From contig CAVOWL010000005.1 in the NCBI GenBank assembly GCA_963700105.1, positions 1 to 64,000 on the forward strand: a DNA stretch of 64,000 nt, in the 5' to 3' direction. This document shows, in pieces, positions 7,724 to 16,269 of this stretch. Each line of letters starts with the position of its first letter. Within the stretch, counting starts at the first letter, position 1. The position numbers and the translations under genes are program-made. Origin of the DNA: CAVUWL01 sp963700105 (lineage in GTDB: Bacteria; Actinomycetota; Thermoleophilia; Solirubrobacterales; 70-9). The notes beneath the pieces were generated by a model. The model did not search any database. It saw only the letters and a program-made list of their open reading frames with translations, and was not told the DNA's origin.

Positions 7724-10087
7724 ATGTGCGACGTGCCAGGCCGCCAAGCGGACACCGACGGCAGTCGCCGGCGCAGGCAGGTCCGGCAGGTCCCCGGCCG
7801 CCTCTTGCTGGGTGTGTGGCTGGTCGCAATTTTGGGATTGAGCGGTGCGCCTGCCGCGCGCGCGGCAGGCGAATGGTCTTCTCCCAATCCGATCGATCCA
7901 GCGATCATCACCGAATCGGTCTCCTGCGCTTCTTCCTCCTTCTGCGTATCGGTTGGCTTTTCAAATGGGGGCGGCGGAGCAGCCGCGGTCTACAAAGCCG
8001 GAACCTGGAGGGAAGCCTCCCTGATCGAACCGCGTTCTCAGCTCACCTCGGTTTCCTGTCCCACGACCTCCTTCTGCATGGCGATGGACGGAGACGACGG
8101 CGCTCTCCTCTACAACGGCAAAACCTGGAGCGAACCGGTCGCTGTGGGCACCGATCTGACTTCCGTTTCCTGCGTTTCATCCTCATTTTGCGCCGCCGTG
8201 GGAGGTTTTGGCGAAGCGGCAATTTATGACGGCAGTAGCTGGAGTGTCCCGGTCCATATCGGCAAACTGGGAGGCCTACAGGCTGTGTCGTGCTCGTCGG
8301 AATCATTCTGCATGGCGATAGCCCCGGGCGGCGGCGGGCCAGCCTACGAGGCCACCTACAACGGCGCCAGGTGGAGCGAACCGACCGAATTCGACAGCCA
8401 GGGCGACTCCGGATTGCAAACTCTTTCCTGCGCATCCGCATCCTTCTGCGTAGCGGCAGGGAACTACGGTGATGAGCTGGCCTACAACGGCAGCAGTTGG
8501 AGCAAGTCGCAGGTGATTGCGGGGGTAATCGACTCCGTGTCATGCCGATCAGAATCGTTTTGCGTGGCCCTTTCGCCGGGCGGAGAAACCGCCACCTACA
8601 ACGGCAGCTCTTGGCATAGCTCGGGCACGGTGGACGAACGAGCAGCTCGATCTCTCTCCTGCCCGACCGAAGCCTTCTGCGTGGCCGCCGGTGGATACGG
8701 CGCCACATTCAATGGCTCGACCTGGAGCCACTCCACGGCCGTAGGCGGCGGAGGGATCTCCTCCATCTCATGTCCGAGCGCCTCGTCCTGCACAGCGGTT
8801 GACGCCCACGGCAGGGTGCTCACCTATGAAGGGAGCAAGTGGAGCAGCCCCACCCAGGTCGATCCCGAAGGGGGCCTCTCATCAATATCTTGCCCATCGA
8901 CCGAGTTTTGCGCCGCGGTTGGTGGCTCTAGGCAAGGCGAGGTACTCACCTACAACGGTTCCAGCTGGAGCTCCCCTGGCGAAGTTGATAGCTCAGGTGG
9001 CCTGAATTCGGTGTCGTGCGGCTCGGAAACCTTCTGCGTAGCCCTATCGGATCATGTGGTTGGACCCACGAAGAGCACATATGCCCTCGTCTACGATGGC
9101 AACAACTGGAGTGAACCTCGGGAGGTCGATCCAGAGGCGGCGCTGCAATCGGTGTCCTGTTCGTCCTCATCGATGTGCATGGCGGTTGGGGAACACGATT
9201 CCGTGACCTATTTGGAAGGCACCTGGAGTGCGCCAGAACATACCTACGCCGAAGGCGAACTCTGGGGGGTGTCCTGTACTTCGGCGCTGTTTTGCGCGGC
9301 GGTCACGGAACACTTTTCGAATATGAGCGGCGAGAACTTCGGAGAGGCGCTTATATACAACGGCTTTACTTGGAGCGCCCCCAGCGAAATACCCCACGCC
9401 CCAGAACGCGGACCATTCAGCGCTGAAGGATTGTCCTGTGTTTCTTCGTCATTTTGCGTTGCGATCCCGCGGTTTGAAGGGGCAGCTTCGATCTACGAAG
9501 GGGGGGCGTGGAGCGCCTGGATGCCGCTTGAGCCAAATGGCAAGTTTTCCTCGGTGTCGTGTCCGTCGGTGTCGTTCTGTGTTGTTGCCAATTGGGCGGG
9601 TCAGGTCCTTACATACTTCGCACCTGCCAGCACGGAAGGGTCGACTCCAGAGCGTCCCGCGGAAGGCTCGGCTACTCCCGATGGCCACCAGGGTTCAACC
9701 AGCGAGAGCCCGCAGGCCAATCCACCGATTGAGCTGCAAAGGCCCTTCGTCAAGAACAAAACCGGTGAAATCGTACTTGAATACGAATTCCCGGAGCCCG
9801 GCCGAGTTCAATTGCGAGGCGAAGTGATGAAGGGCGCGAGGCTATCCCGTATCGGGAGCCCGGCTGTTTACGGGCGGGCGACAAGCGCCATCGCTACGGC
9901 GGGCCGCTACAAGTTCCAGATCAGGCCCGACAAGAAGATGCTTGCAGCACTAAGGCAGCGTAAAACGCTAAGGGTTCGGCTGACACTTGAATTCGCGCCA
10001 GCTGGCACAACTAGCAATATCCAGGAGAGAGCGAACTTGATCGCGCGCTCTGAAACGCCGGGCAAGGCGATTGCCGCCAAGCGTTGA
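7724..10087 (+). CDS. Exported protein with 14 Cys-pair propeller-like repeats
   Basis: The 787-residue protein has a Sec-type signal (LLLGVWLVAILGLSG, then APAARA before AGEW). Residues from about 65 to 620 are built of 14 repeats of roughly 35 to 50 residues. Each holds a motif like SVSCPSASFC (two Cys six apart), a small hydrophobic strand (AVGG), a Gly-turn, and YNGSSWSxP ending in a strand before the next motif. The pattern suits a beta-propeller in which each blade is closed by a disulfide; 14 equals two seven-blade rings. A Ser/Pro/Glu-rich linker (GSTPERPAEGSATPDGHQGS) leads to a C-terminal beta-domain (VLEYEFPEPGRVQLRGEV). It probably acts outside the cell, possibly in binding. Related repeats are common in soil actinobacteria but have no known function that I can name. 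Confidence 0.85.
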   Translation: MCDVPGRQADTDGSRRRRQVRQVPGRLLLGVWLVAILGLSGAPAARAAGEWSSPNPIDPAIITESVSCASSSFCVSVGFSNGGGGAAAVYKAGTWREASLIEPRSQLTSVSCPTTSFCMAMDGDDGALLYNGKTWSEPVAVGTDLTSVSCVSSSFCAAVGGFGEAAIYDGSSWSVPVHIGKLGGLQAVSCSSESFCMAIAPGGGGPAYEATYNGARWSEPTEFDSQGDSGLQTLSCASASFCVAAGNYGDELAYNGSSWSKSQVIAGVIDSVSCRSESFCVALSPGGETATYNGSSWHSSGTVDERAARSLSCPTEAFCVAAGGYGATFNGSTWSHSTAVGGGGISSISCPSASSCTAVDAHGRVLTYEGSKWSSPTQVDPEGGLSSISCPSTEFCAAVGGSRQGEVLTYNGSSWSSPGEVDSSGGLNSVSCGSETFCVALSDHVVGPTKSTYALVYDGNNWSEPREVDPEAALQSVSCSSSSMCMAVGEHDSVTYLEGTWSAPEHTYAEGELWGVSCTSALFCAAVTEHFSNMSGENFGEALIYNGFTWSAPSEIPHAPERGPFSAEGLSCVSSSFCVAIPRFEGAASIYEGGAWSAWMPLEPNGKFSSVSCPSVSFCVVANWAGQVLTYFAPASTEGSTPERPAEGSATPDGHQGSTSESPQANPPIELQRPFVKNKTGEIVLEYEFPEPGRVQLRGEVMKGARLSRIGSPAVYGRATSAIATAGRYKFQIRPDKKMLAALRQRKTLRVRLTLEFAPAGTTSNIQERANLIARSETPGKAIAAKR
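7848..7871. repeat. 24-bp perfect palindrome within a coding region
   Basis: CGCCTGCCGCGC is followed directly by its reverse complement, with no spacer. It lies over the codons for the signal-peptide cleavage region of the 14-repeat protein. In RNA it would form a strong hairpin about 125 bases after the start codon. Such symmetry can arise by chance in Ala/Arg-rich GC-rich codons, so a function is uncertain. Confidence 0.6.
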
Positions 10088-10193
10088 TGGTAGATGCGCG
10101 TGCCTACCTTGGCGACCGACCGCTGGCAAATTGGCTAATCGCAGCCTCAATGTCGCTCCAAACTGTTCCGGTGAGCCGACATAGGATCGCTCG

Positions 10194-10661
10194 ATGAATG
10201 AAACGACCTGGATGACTCGTCCTTTAGAGCAACGCGACTGGGAGGCGTGGCAACGCCTCTTCAAAGGCTATTGCGCGTTCTACAAACAGGCGACGTCCGA
10301 GGAGCACCTGCGCCGTGTTTGGTCTTGGATCCACGAGGACCACTCGGTTGAGGCGGTCGTTGCCGTGCCAGCCGGTGATCGTGGCGAGGCGGTCGGACTC
10401 GTGCACATGCGCAGCTGGGTGCGGCCGCTGCGTGGCGAAATAGCCGGCTACCTCGACGACATATTCGTGGACCCCGCGGTACGTGGGACCGGCGTCGTGC
10501 AAGCGCTGTTCGCCGCGATTGACGCAACGGCCGTCGAGCAGGGCTGGCGCATCGTTCGCTGGACGACTGCCGACGACAACTACCGCGCCAGACGTGCATA
10601 CGATCGCGTGGCAACGCGAACCGATTGGATTACCTATGAGATGGCCGCAGCCAGCCGTTGA
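10194..10661 (+). CDS. GNAT-family N-acetyltransferase
   Basis: The 155-residue single-domain protein starts MNETTWMTRPLEQRDWEAWQ and has the GNAT core: IAGYLDDIFVDPAVRGTGVV contains the beta4 strand and the R-G-x-G acetyl-CoA loop, and VRWTTADDNYRARRAYDRVA is the C-terminal helix with the conserved N-x-x-A-x-x-x-Y pattern. The length is typical. No operon partner: the repeat protein ends about 100 bases upstream and a tRNA gene lies downstream on the other strand. Substrate unknown. Confidence 0.85.
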   Translation: MNETTWMTRPLEQRDWEAWQRLFKGYCAFYKQATSEEHLRRVWSWIHEDHSVEAVVAVPAGDRGEAVGLVHMRSWVRPLRGEIAGYLDDIFVDPAVRGTGVVQALFAAIDATAVEQGWRIVRWTTADDNYRARRAYDRVATRTDWITYEMAAASR

Positions 10662-10822
10662 GACTAAGCGACGCGGGAACCAACCGCGCGATTCTAGCCA
10701 CCAGGAGGCGTGCAATTTCGCCTCGGGTTGGTACCCATATGTGGTACCCACGGCGACAAATGGAAAGAGCCTAGCGGCGATCTAACTGCTGGAACCCGCA
10801 CCACGAATGGGTTTGCGTGCAA

Positions 10823-10896
<74 letters not shown>

Positions 10897-10968
10897 AAGA
10901 ATTCCGGTCGCGCCGTACGGCGGCGTCCGACTCGCCAAAGCTAGCGCATTGGGCCTAACCTCCCAGCC

Positions 10969-11835
10969 ATGCGATTGGTGACTTATAGATCGGCGGCGGC
11001 GCCTCGAGCGGGGGTCCTGGTCGGCGATCAGGTAATTGACGCTTGGATCGCGATCGGGGAACCCCAGCACGGGTCGTTGCGTGAGCTGATCGCCGAGGCA
11101 AAACTCGAGGAGCTTGACAGCGCGCTGGAAGTCGAGGATCTGGCCCAGGGTAGCGCGAGTGCTGGGTCGATCGCCGAGCTCGAATTACTTCCCCCGATCC
11201 CCGACCCCGAGAAGATCGTTTGCATTGGCCTCAACTACCGCAGCCACGCCGCCGAGGCGGGAATTGATCCGCCGCAGAGTCCGGCGATATTCGCCAAGTA
11301 TCGAAACGCCCTGGCGGCAGCTGGCGCAGCGGTGAAGCTTCCCGCCGCCAGCCACAAGGTCGACTACGAGGGCGAGGTCGCCTTTATCATCGGCCGACGC
11401 GCCAGCGCCGTTCGCGAGCCCGAGGCTCTCGAGCACATAGCTGGGTACACCCTCCTTAACGATCTCTCGGCTCGCGACCTCCAGTTCGCCACCCCCCAGT
11501 GGATGTCGGGGAAGGTCTTTGACGGCTCGGCGCCCTGCGGACCCGCGCTCGTCACCAAAGATGAGGCAGGTCCTCACGATGGAATCGAGTTCGCCCTGCG
11601 CCTAAACGGCGAGGAGATGCAATCTGCCTCAACCGCGGATCTGATCTTCAGCATCCCCCAACTGCTATCCCATCTGTCTGAGCTGATGACGCTCGAGCCG
11701 GGCGACATTGTCTCGACCGGGACTCCGGCCGGAGTTGGCGGAGCACGGGAGCCGCACGTCTGGCTGCGCGGGGGGGATCAGTTGGCCCTCATCTCTCCCA
11801 GCCTCGGCACCTTGGAAACGGGGATCGCAGCTTGA
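10969..11835 (+). CDS. Fumarylacetoacetate hydrolase family protein
   Basis: The 288-residue protein shows the FAH fold: KIVCIGLNYRSHAAEAG, then VDYEGEVAFIIGRRA with metal-ligand Glu residues, LLNDLSARDLQFA with the metal-binding Asp, and a closing EPGDIVSTGTPAGVG. Family members cleave C-C bonds in acylpyruvates or hydrate/isomerise 2-keto acids using Mg or Mn. The Lys/Asp/Glu set appears intact, so an active hydrolase or isomerase is expected, most often in aromatic-compound breakdown. It starts about 70 bases beyond the tRNA and stands alone; no ring-cleavage genes are adjacent. Confidence 0.9.
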   Translation: MRLVTYRSAAAPRAGVLVGDQVIDAWIAIGEPQHGSLRELIAEAKLEELDSALEVEDLAQGSASAGSIAELELLPPIPDPEKIVCIGLNYRSHAAEAGIDPPQSPAIFAKYRNALAAAGAAVKLPAASHKVDYEGEVAFIIGRRASAVREPEALEHIAGYTLLNDLSARDLQFATPQWMSGKVFDGSAPCGPALVTKDEAGPHDGIEFALRLNGEEMQSASTADLIFSIPQLLSHLSELMTLEPGDIVSTGTPAGVGGAREPHVWLRGGDQLALISPSLGTLETGIAA

Positions 11836-12048
11836 GGCCGGCTTCAGTCAGGCGGGCGCTTGGGAACATCCTCAGCTCGGGGCGACAGAAAAGCCGACCG
11901 CGCCCGGCTTGGTCCAATCCTCGCGCGGGTCGCTAGGACGAGGGCCGATCGCCGCCCTCCTGATGATCGACTTCCGTTCGGAGAACGGGCGCCACAGAAA
12001 TTCGCTCCCCGGGCATCCGATTTCCACCGTCTTACGTAGTTGGCAGGA

Positions 12049-13311
12049 ATGAGGATCGCGATCGTTGGAACCGGAGTCTCTGGCTTGGTCGCCGCACATC
12101 TGCTGCACCGCGAGCACGAGATAGTGGTCTTTGAGGCAGGCAATCGGGTCGGCGGGCACAGCAACACGATCCGGATCGACGATCACGATCAGACCCACTG
12201 GATCGATACCGGCTTTATCGTTTTCAACGATCGCAACTATCCGAACTTCGAACGGCTACTGGGTGAGCTCGGGGTAGCCGTGCAACTGTCCCATATGAGT
12301 TTCTCGGTCTCCGACGGGGGTGGGTTCGAGTTCTCCGGCACCCCTCGTGGCCTCTTTGCCCGGCCGGCGCATCTGCTCAGTCCCTCCTTCCTCGGGATGC
12401 TTCGCGATTGGCGCCGATTCAACCGCGAGGCGCCAACCCTTATCGGGATGAACGGAACCGCGCCATCGCTCGGTAAGTGGCTACAGGAGAGGAACTTCTC
12501 CAAGCTCTTCATCGAGGGGCTGATCCTGCCGCAGGTCTCTGCGGTTTGGTCGGCAGACCCGCAGCAAATGCGGAGCTTTCCGGCCAGCTTCATGGCGGAG
12601 TTCTTCGACAACCACGGGATGTACAGCCTCCGCGATCGGCCCCGCTGGCAAACCATATGCGGTGGTTCGATCCGCTACGTCGAGGCGATCACGGCACCCT
12701 GGCGTGACCGTATTCGCCTCGAGTCCGCGGTGCGGCGGATCGAGCGCCTGCCCGATTGCGTGAGAGTTGAGGCGGAGGGATCTGAGAGTGAGATTTTCGA
12801 TCAAGTGGTTATCGCCGCCCACTCTGACCAAGCCTTGGCGATGCTGGCAGATCCAAGTTCCGCCGAGCGGGAGATCCTCGGGGCGATCCCCTACCAACGA
12901 AATGAAGCGGTCCTTCATACAGACACAGCGCTTATGCCAAAACGCCGCCGCGCCTGGTCGAGCTGGAACTTCCACCTCAGCGATCCGCCCCCAAAAAACA
13001 CCACCGTCACCTACTGGATGAACAACCTGCAAAGTCTCAAATCTGAGCGCGAGTTCCTCCTCACACTGAACCGCGATCAGGCAATCGATTCCGAGAAGGT
13101 CCTTCACCGCCTCACCTACGAGCACCCTGTCTTCACCGCCGCCGGCGTCGCCGCGCAGGCAAGGCATGGGGAGATCAGCGGCTTTCGCCGAACTCATTAC
13201 TGCGGGGCCTACTGGGGCTGGGGGTTTCATGAGGACGGCGTGCTGAGCGCCCGCGCTGCCTGCGCGCGTCTCGCCGCTTCGGAGCCGATCGCTGAGGCAC
13301 TCGCCGCGTGA
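12049..13311 (+). CDS. COG2907-type NAD/FAD-binding flavoprotein, lipid-modification operon
   Basis: The 420-residue protein starts MRIAIVGTGVSGLVAAHLLH, a classic FAD Rossmann motif, followed by FEAGNRVGGHSNTIRIDD. Conserved segments include WIDTGFIVFNDRNYPNFERL and FSVSDGGGFEFSG, and the C-terminus holds HYCGAYWGWGFHEDGVLSA. These match the COG2907 family of predicted oxidoreductases. The next gene (DUF1365) starts inside its stop, and a cyclopropane-synthase-like methyltransferase follows the same way. This three-gene set is conserved in many bacteria; in alpha-proteobacteria related genes are tied to singlet-oxygen stress and methylated or furan fatty acids. A role in modifying membrane fatty acids is therefore likely. 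I chose ATG 12049 because the FAD motif begins there. Confidence 0.9.
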   Translation: MRIAIVGTGVSGLVAAHLLHREHEIVVFEAGNRVGGHSNTIRIDDHDQTHWIDTGFIVFNDRNYPNFERLLGELGVAVQLSHMSFSVSDGGGFEFSGTPRGLFARPAHLLSPSFLGMLRDWRRFNREAPTLIGMNGTAPSLGKWLQERNFSKLFIEGLILPQVSAVWSADPQQMRSFPASFMAEFFDNHGMYSLRDRPRWQTICGGSIRYVEAITAPWRDRIRLESAVRRIERLPDCVRVEAEGSESEIFDQVVIAAHSDQALAMLADPSSAEREILGAIPYQRNEAVLHTDTALMPKRRRAWSSWNFHLSDPPPKNTTVTYWMNNLQSLKSEREFLLTLNRDQAIDSEKVLHRLTYEHPVFTAAGVAAQARHGEISGFRRTHYCGAYWGWGFHEDGVLSARAACARLAASEPIAEALAA

Positions 13312-14090
13312 GCGCCTCCGCCGTATATGAGGGCTGGATCCGCCATCGCCGCTTCGAACCAATCGAGCACACATTTTGCTATCCGCTCTTTCTCCTCTAC
13401 CTCGACCTCGACGAGCTTCCCGAAGCGCTGGATCCCTATCCACTTTGGTCAGCGCGCCGGGCGGCACCTGCTCGCTTTCTTCGCTCCGATTTCATGGGAG
13501 ACCCGAAGCTGCCCCTAGCGCAGTGCGCCAGGGACACGGTCGCTGCCAGCAGCGGGCACCGACCCGAAGGACCGATCCGCCTGCTCGCCGGGCTGCGCTA
13601 CTTTGGCCACAGCTTCAATCCGGTTTGCTTCTATTACTGCTTTGAAGAGAAGGGAGAGCGAGTCGAGGCAGTGATCGCCGACGTCCGGAACATCCCCTGG
13701 GGGGAGCGCCATCCCTACGTCCTTGCCCGCGGTGACCATGCGGGGAAGGTCTTAAGCGATCAGCTGGATAAGGCACTTCATGTCTCCCCCCTGATGGGAA
13801 TGGATCAGACCTATGCCTTCCATGCCGGCGAACCCGATGAGCGACTGCTTGTCCACATCGAGTCGCGGCCACTGGAAGGTCGGGGGGGCCCGACGTTTGA
13901 TGCGACGCTGAACATGAAGCGCCGGGCGCTCAGCCGAGCGCTGATGCTTCGTCTGCTGGCCCGCTATCCGCTGGTGTCTCTACAGGTGGTGGCAAAGATA
14001 TACGCCCAATCGATCCGGCTGAGGTTGAAGGGTGCAGGCTATTTCCCTCACCCTCAGGGCACTCGGCCCAAGGGTTTCCTCTCACCGTGA
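13308..14090 (+). CDS. DUF1365 family protein
   Basis: The 260-residue protein starts VSASAVYEGWIRHRRFEPIE and contains the DUF1365 hallmarks PIEHTFCYPLFLLYLDLDEL, LRYFGHSFNPVCFYYCFEEK and a late HVSPLMGMDQTYAF. The family (COG3496) has no proven chemistry but is almost always encoded beside a COG2907 flavoprotein and a Cfa-like methyltransferase, as here. It begins with GTG overlapping the previous stop by 4 bases, and its own stop overlaps the next GTG the same way, so the three are translationally coupled. A role as accessory or catalytic subunit of fatty-acid modification is inferred from this context. Confidence 0.9.
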   Translation: MSASAVYEGWIRHRRFEPIEHTFCYPLFLLYLDLDELPEALDPYPLWSARRAAPARFLRSDFMGDPKLPLAQCARDTVAASSGHRPEGPIRLLAGLRYFGHSFNPVCFYYCFEEKGERVEAVIADVRNIPWGERHPYVLARGDHAGKVLSDQLDKALHVSPLMGMDQTYAFHAGEPDERLLVHIESRPLEGRGGPTFDATLNMKRRALSRALMLRLLARYPLVSLQVVAKIYAQSIRLRLKGAGYFPHPQGTRPKGFLSP

Positions 14091-15278
14091 AGGACGCGCT
14101 CGCACGCGCCGCGGTGACGGGAGCGCTGCGCCGCGTCCGCGCCGGGCGAATCGAGGTATCGGAGGGCAACAGAACCCTCAGCTTCGGACCCGCCGATGCC
14201 GAGCTCCGCACCGCCGTCACGATCAAGGAGCCGGCAGCATGGCGAGGGATCCTGCGGGGAAGTTTGGGGCTCGGTGAGAGCTATGCGGACGGACTCTGGG
14301 AGACCGATGACCTGGTTTCCCTCTTGCGTATAGCGGCACGCGAGCTGCGCGAGCCACGCGGATTGCGGGGAGCCGTGGCGGAGGGGCGGGCCCTGCTGCA
14401 CCGCGCTCGCGGTCTGGTGCCCGAGAACACCCTGGTCAAATCAAAGCGACACATCTCGGCCCACTATGACCTCGGCAACGAACTCTTTGCCGTCGTTTCT
14501 CGATCGGCAGATGATGTATTCGTGTGCCTACTTTCGCAGTCAAGACGCAACGCTGGAGGAGGCCCAGCTCGCAAAGTTGGAGCGAATTTGTGCTCAACTC
14601 CGCCTCTCCCCCGACAGCCATCTGCTCGAGATTGGGAGCGGTTGGGGTGGCCTGGCCGTTCACGCAGCCAAAGAGCATGGTTGTCGCGTTACCACCACGA
14701 CGATTTCTCGCGAGCAGCACGCGCTGGCAAGCCGCCGGGTTCATGAGGCCGGCCTGGGGGGACGGGTGACGGTATTGGCCGAGGACTACCGCGACCTGAC
14801 TGGAAGCTATGACCGCCTGGTTTCAGTCGAGATGATTGAGGCGGTTGGGTGGCAGTACTTCGATGAGTTCTTTCGGCGCTGTGACCAGTTGCTGAGCGCC
14901 GATGGTCTGATGCTGCTGCAGGCGATCACCATCGATGACCGCCTCTATGAGACTGAAAAGGTGGCGCGCTCGTTTGCCAACACCCACGTATTCCCCGGTG
15001 GCTGCCTGCCCTCGCAGGGCCTGATCGCCGACACAGTGGCCCGGGTCACGAGCATGCGCCCGCTCTGGGATGAGGACATCACGGCCCACTATCCGCCCAC
15101 GCTCGTGGCCTGGCGCGAGCGGTTCCTGAAAGCCTGGGGTCGGCTTCGCTCTCGTGGCTATGACGAGCGATTCAAACGGCTCTGGACCTTTTATCTGAGC
15201 TCCTCAGAGGCCGGTTTTCGCGAGCGACGCATCGGCGACATCCAGGCGCTCTTTGCCAAACCGCGATACTTCGGATGA
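14087..15278 (+). pseudogene. Cyclopropane-fatty-acid-synthase-like SAM methyltransferase, one frameshift
   Basis: The N-terminal part reads LGESYADGLWETDDLVSLLR and SAHYDLGNELFA, the substrate-binding part of Cfa enzymes. Around 14478..14500 the frame changes and the protein continues in the next frame as FLDRQMMYSCAYFRS, with the SAM-binding motif LLEIGSGWGGLAVHAAKEHG and SVEMIEAVGWQYFDEFF, ending QALFAKPRYFG. Joined length is near 397 residues, normal for the family. Cfa-type enzymes methylate or cyclopropanate the double bond of phospholipid acyl chains. Only one base is out of place and both halves are well conserved, so a sequencing or assembly error is as likely as a true mutation. Last gene of the coupled operon. 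Confidence 0.8.
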
Positions 15279-15279
15279 G

Positions 15280-16031
15280 GTGATCATCGAGAGGACCGAG
15301 AATCCCCAGTGGCTCTCCAACGCCTATCTGGTCGCAGACCGAGGTGGGCGGTGGGGGACTCCTGATCGATGCCAATGACAACCTTGAGCCGCTGCTTGAG
15401 CGCTGCGAGCGAGACCAGATTAAGGTCACCCACTACCTTCTGACCCACGCCCACCTCGACCACGTCGCCGGCCTCGCCGCTGCCCGGGAGCGCCTCGGCG
15501 ATCCGCTGTTGGTCGCCCACAAAGCGGCGGCCGCCGAGCTCGATCTCCCGGTCGAGCTGACCCTCGAGGACGGCGAAAAGCTGGGGGTCGGAGCGCTTGA
15601 GGTTGAGGCGATCCTTACCCCCGGGCACGCCGCGGGCCACCTCGCCTATTTGCTGAACGGCACCGACATCTTCACCGCAGATGTGCTTTTCAAGGGCACG
15701 GTTGGCGGGACGATGGCGCCTGGTGGCGAGCGGATTTGGGGACCTCAAGAGCTCGGTAATGGAGCGCCTGATGGGGCTGCCAACTGAGACTCAGGTGCAT
15801 CCGGGCCACAGCGGGCCGACGACGATCGGAGCAGAGTGGGATGAGAACCCCTTCATTCGCGTCTGGCGCGGCCTCGATCAAATCTCGGCCGAAGGCTGCA
15901 CGGTGTGGGGGCGGCCGGCCTCGCTGGCGCTATGGGCCCCCGACTATGACGGCGGCAATAAGGCTTGGGTCGTCTTTGAGGACAGCGGCGAAGCGGCGAT
16001 CATCGGGGGCTCCCAGGTGCAGCGCAGCTAG
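15280..16031 (+). pseudogene. Metallo-beta-lactamase-fold hydrolase (glyoxalase II-like), two frameshifts
   Basis: A GTG start at 15280 gives IIERTENPQWLSNAYLVADR, then the frame breaks beside the G run 15353..15357. The next frame gives LLIDANDNLEPLLERC, the zinc motif LLTHAHLDHVAGLA (THxHxDH), and LTPGHAAGHLAYLL with the next metal His. A second break near 15718..15728 leads to FGDLKSSVMERLMGLP, VHPGHSGPTTIGAEWDENPF and the C-terminus. Such proteins hydrolyse thioesters such as S-lactoylglutathione or related thiols. Metal ligands are complete across the joined frames. It starts 2 bases after the Cfa-like stop, so it belongs to the same transcript. Whether the breaks are real needs read-level checking. 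Confidence 0.75.
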
Positions 16032-16269
16032 TCGATCTCGCCCACCCCCGGTGCGGTGCCGTCCTCGCTCTAGCTCCATCTAGCCTGATGCCTAATCGGC
16101 GCTCGGAGCATTCTCGGAGCCGCGTCGGCGAGCCCGCGGCAAACACCCGGCCGAGACCTGCTCTTGCCTCATACCTTTAGCCCAACCGCGGGTCGGTGGA
16201 CAAATGTGCGATTGGAGAGCGGAGAAATTGCCCCCACAATGGCTAATCGATTTTGACTAGGCGGAGAAC

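Noticed and set aside
7724..10087. Biosynthetic link between the P450 and the repeat protein
   Set aside because: The repeat protein has its own start about 90 bases later and is an exported structural-type protein; no evidence ties it to P450 chemistry.
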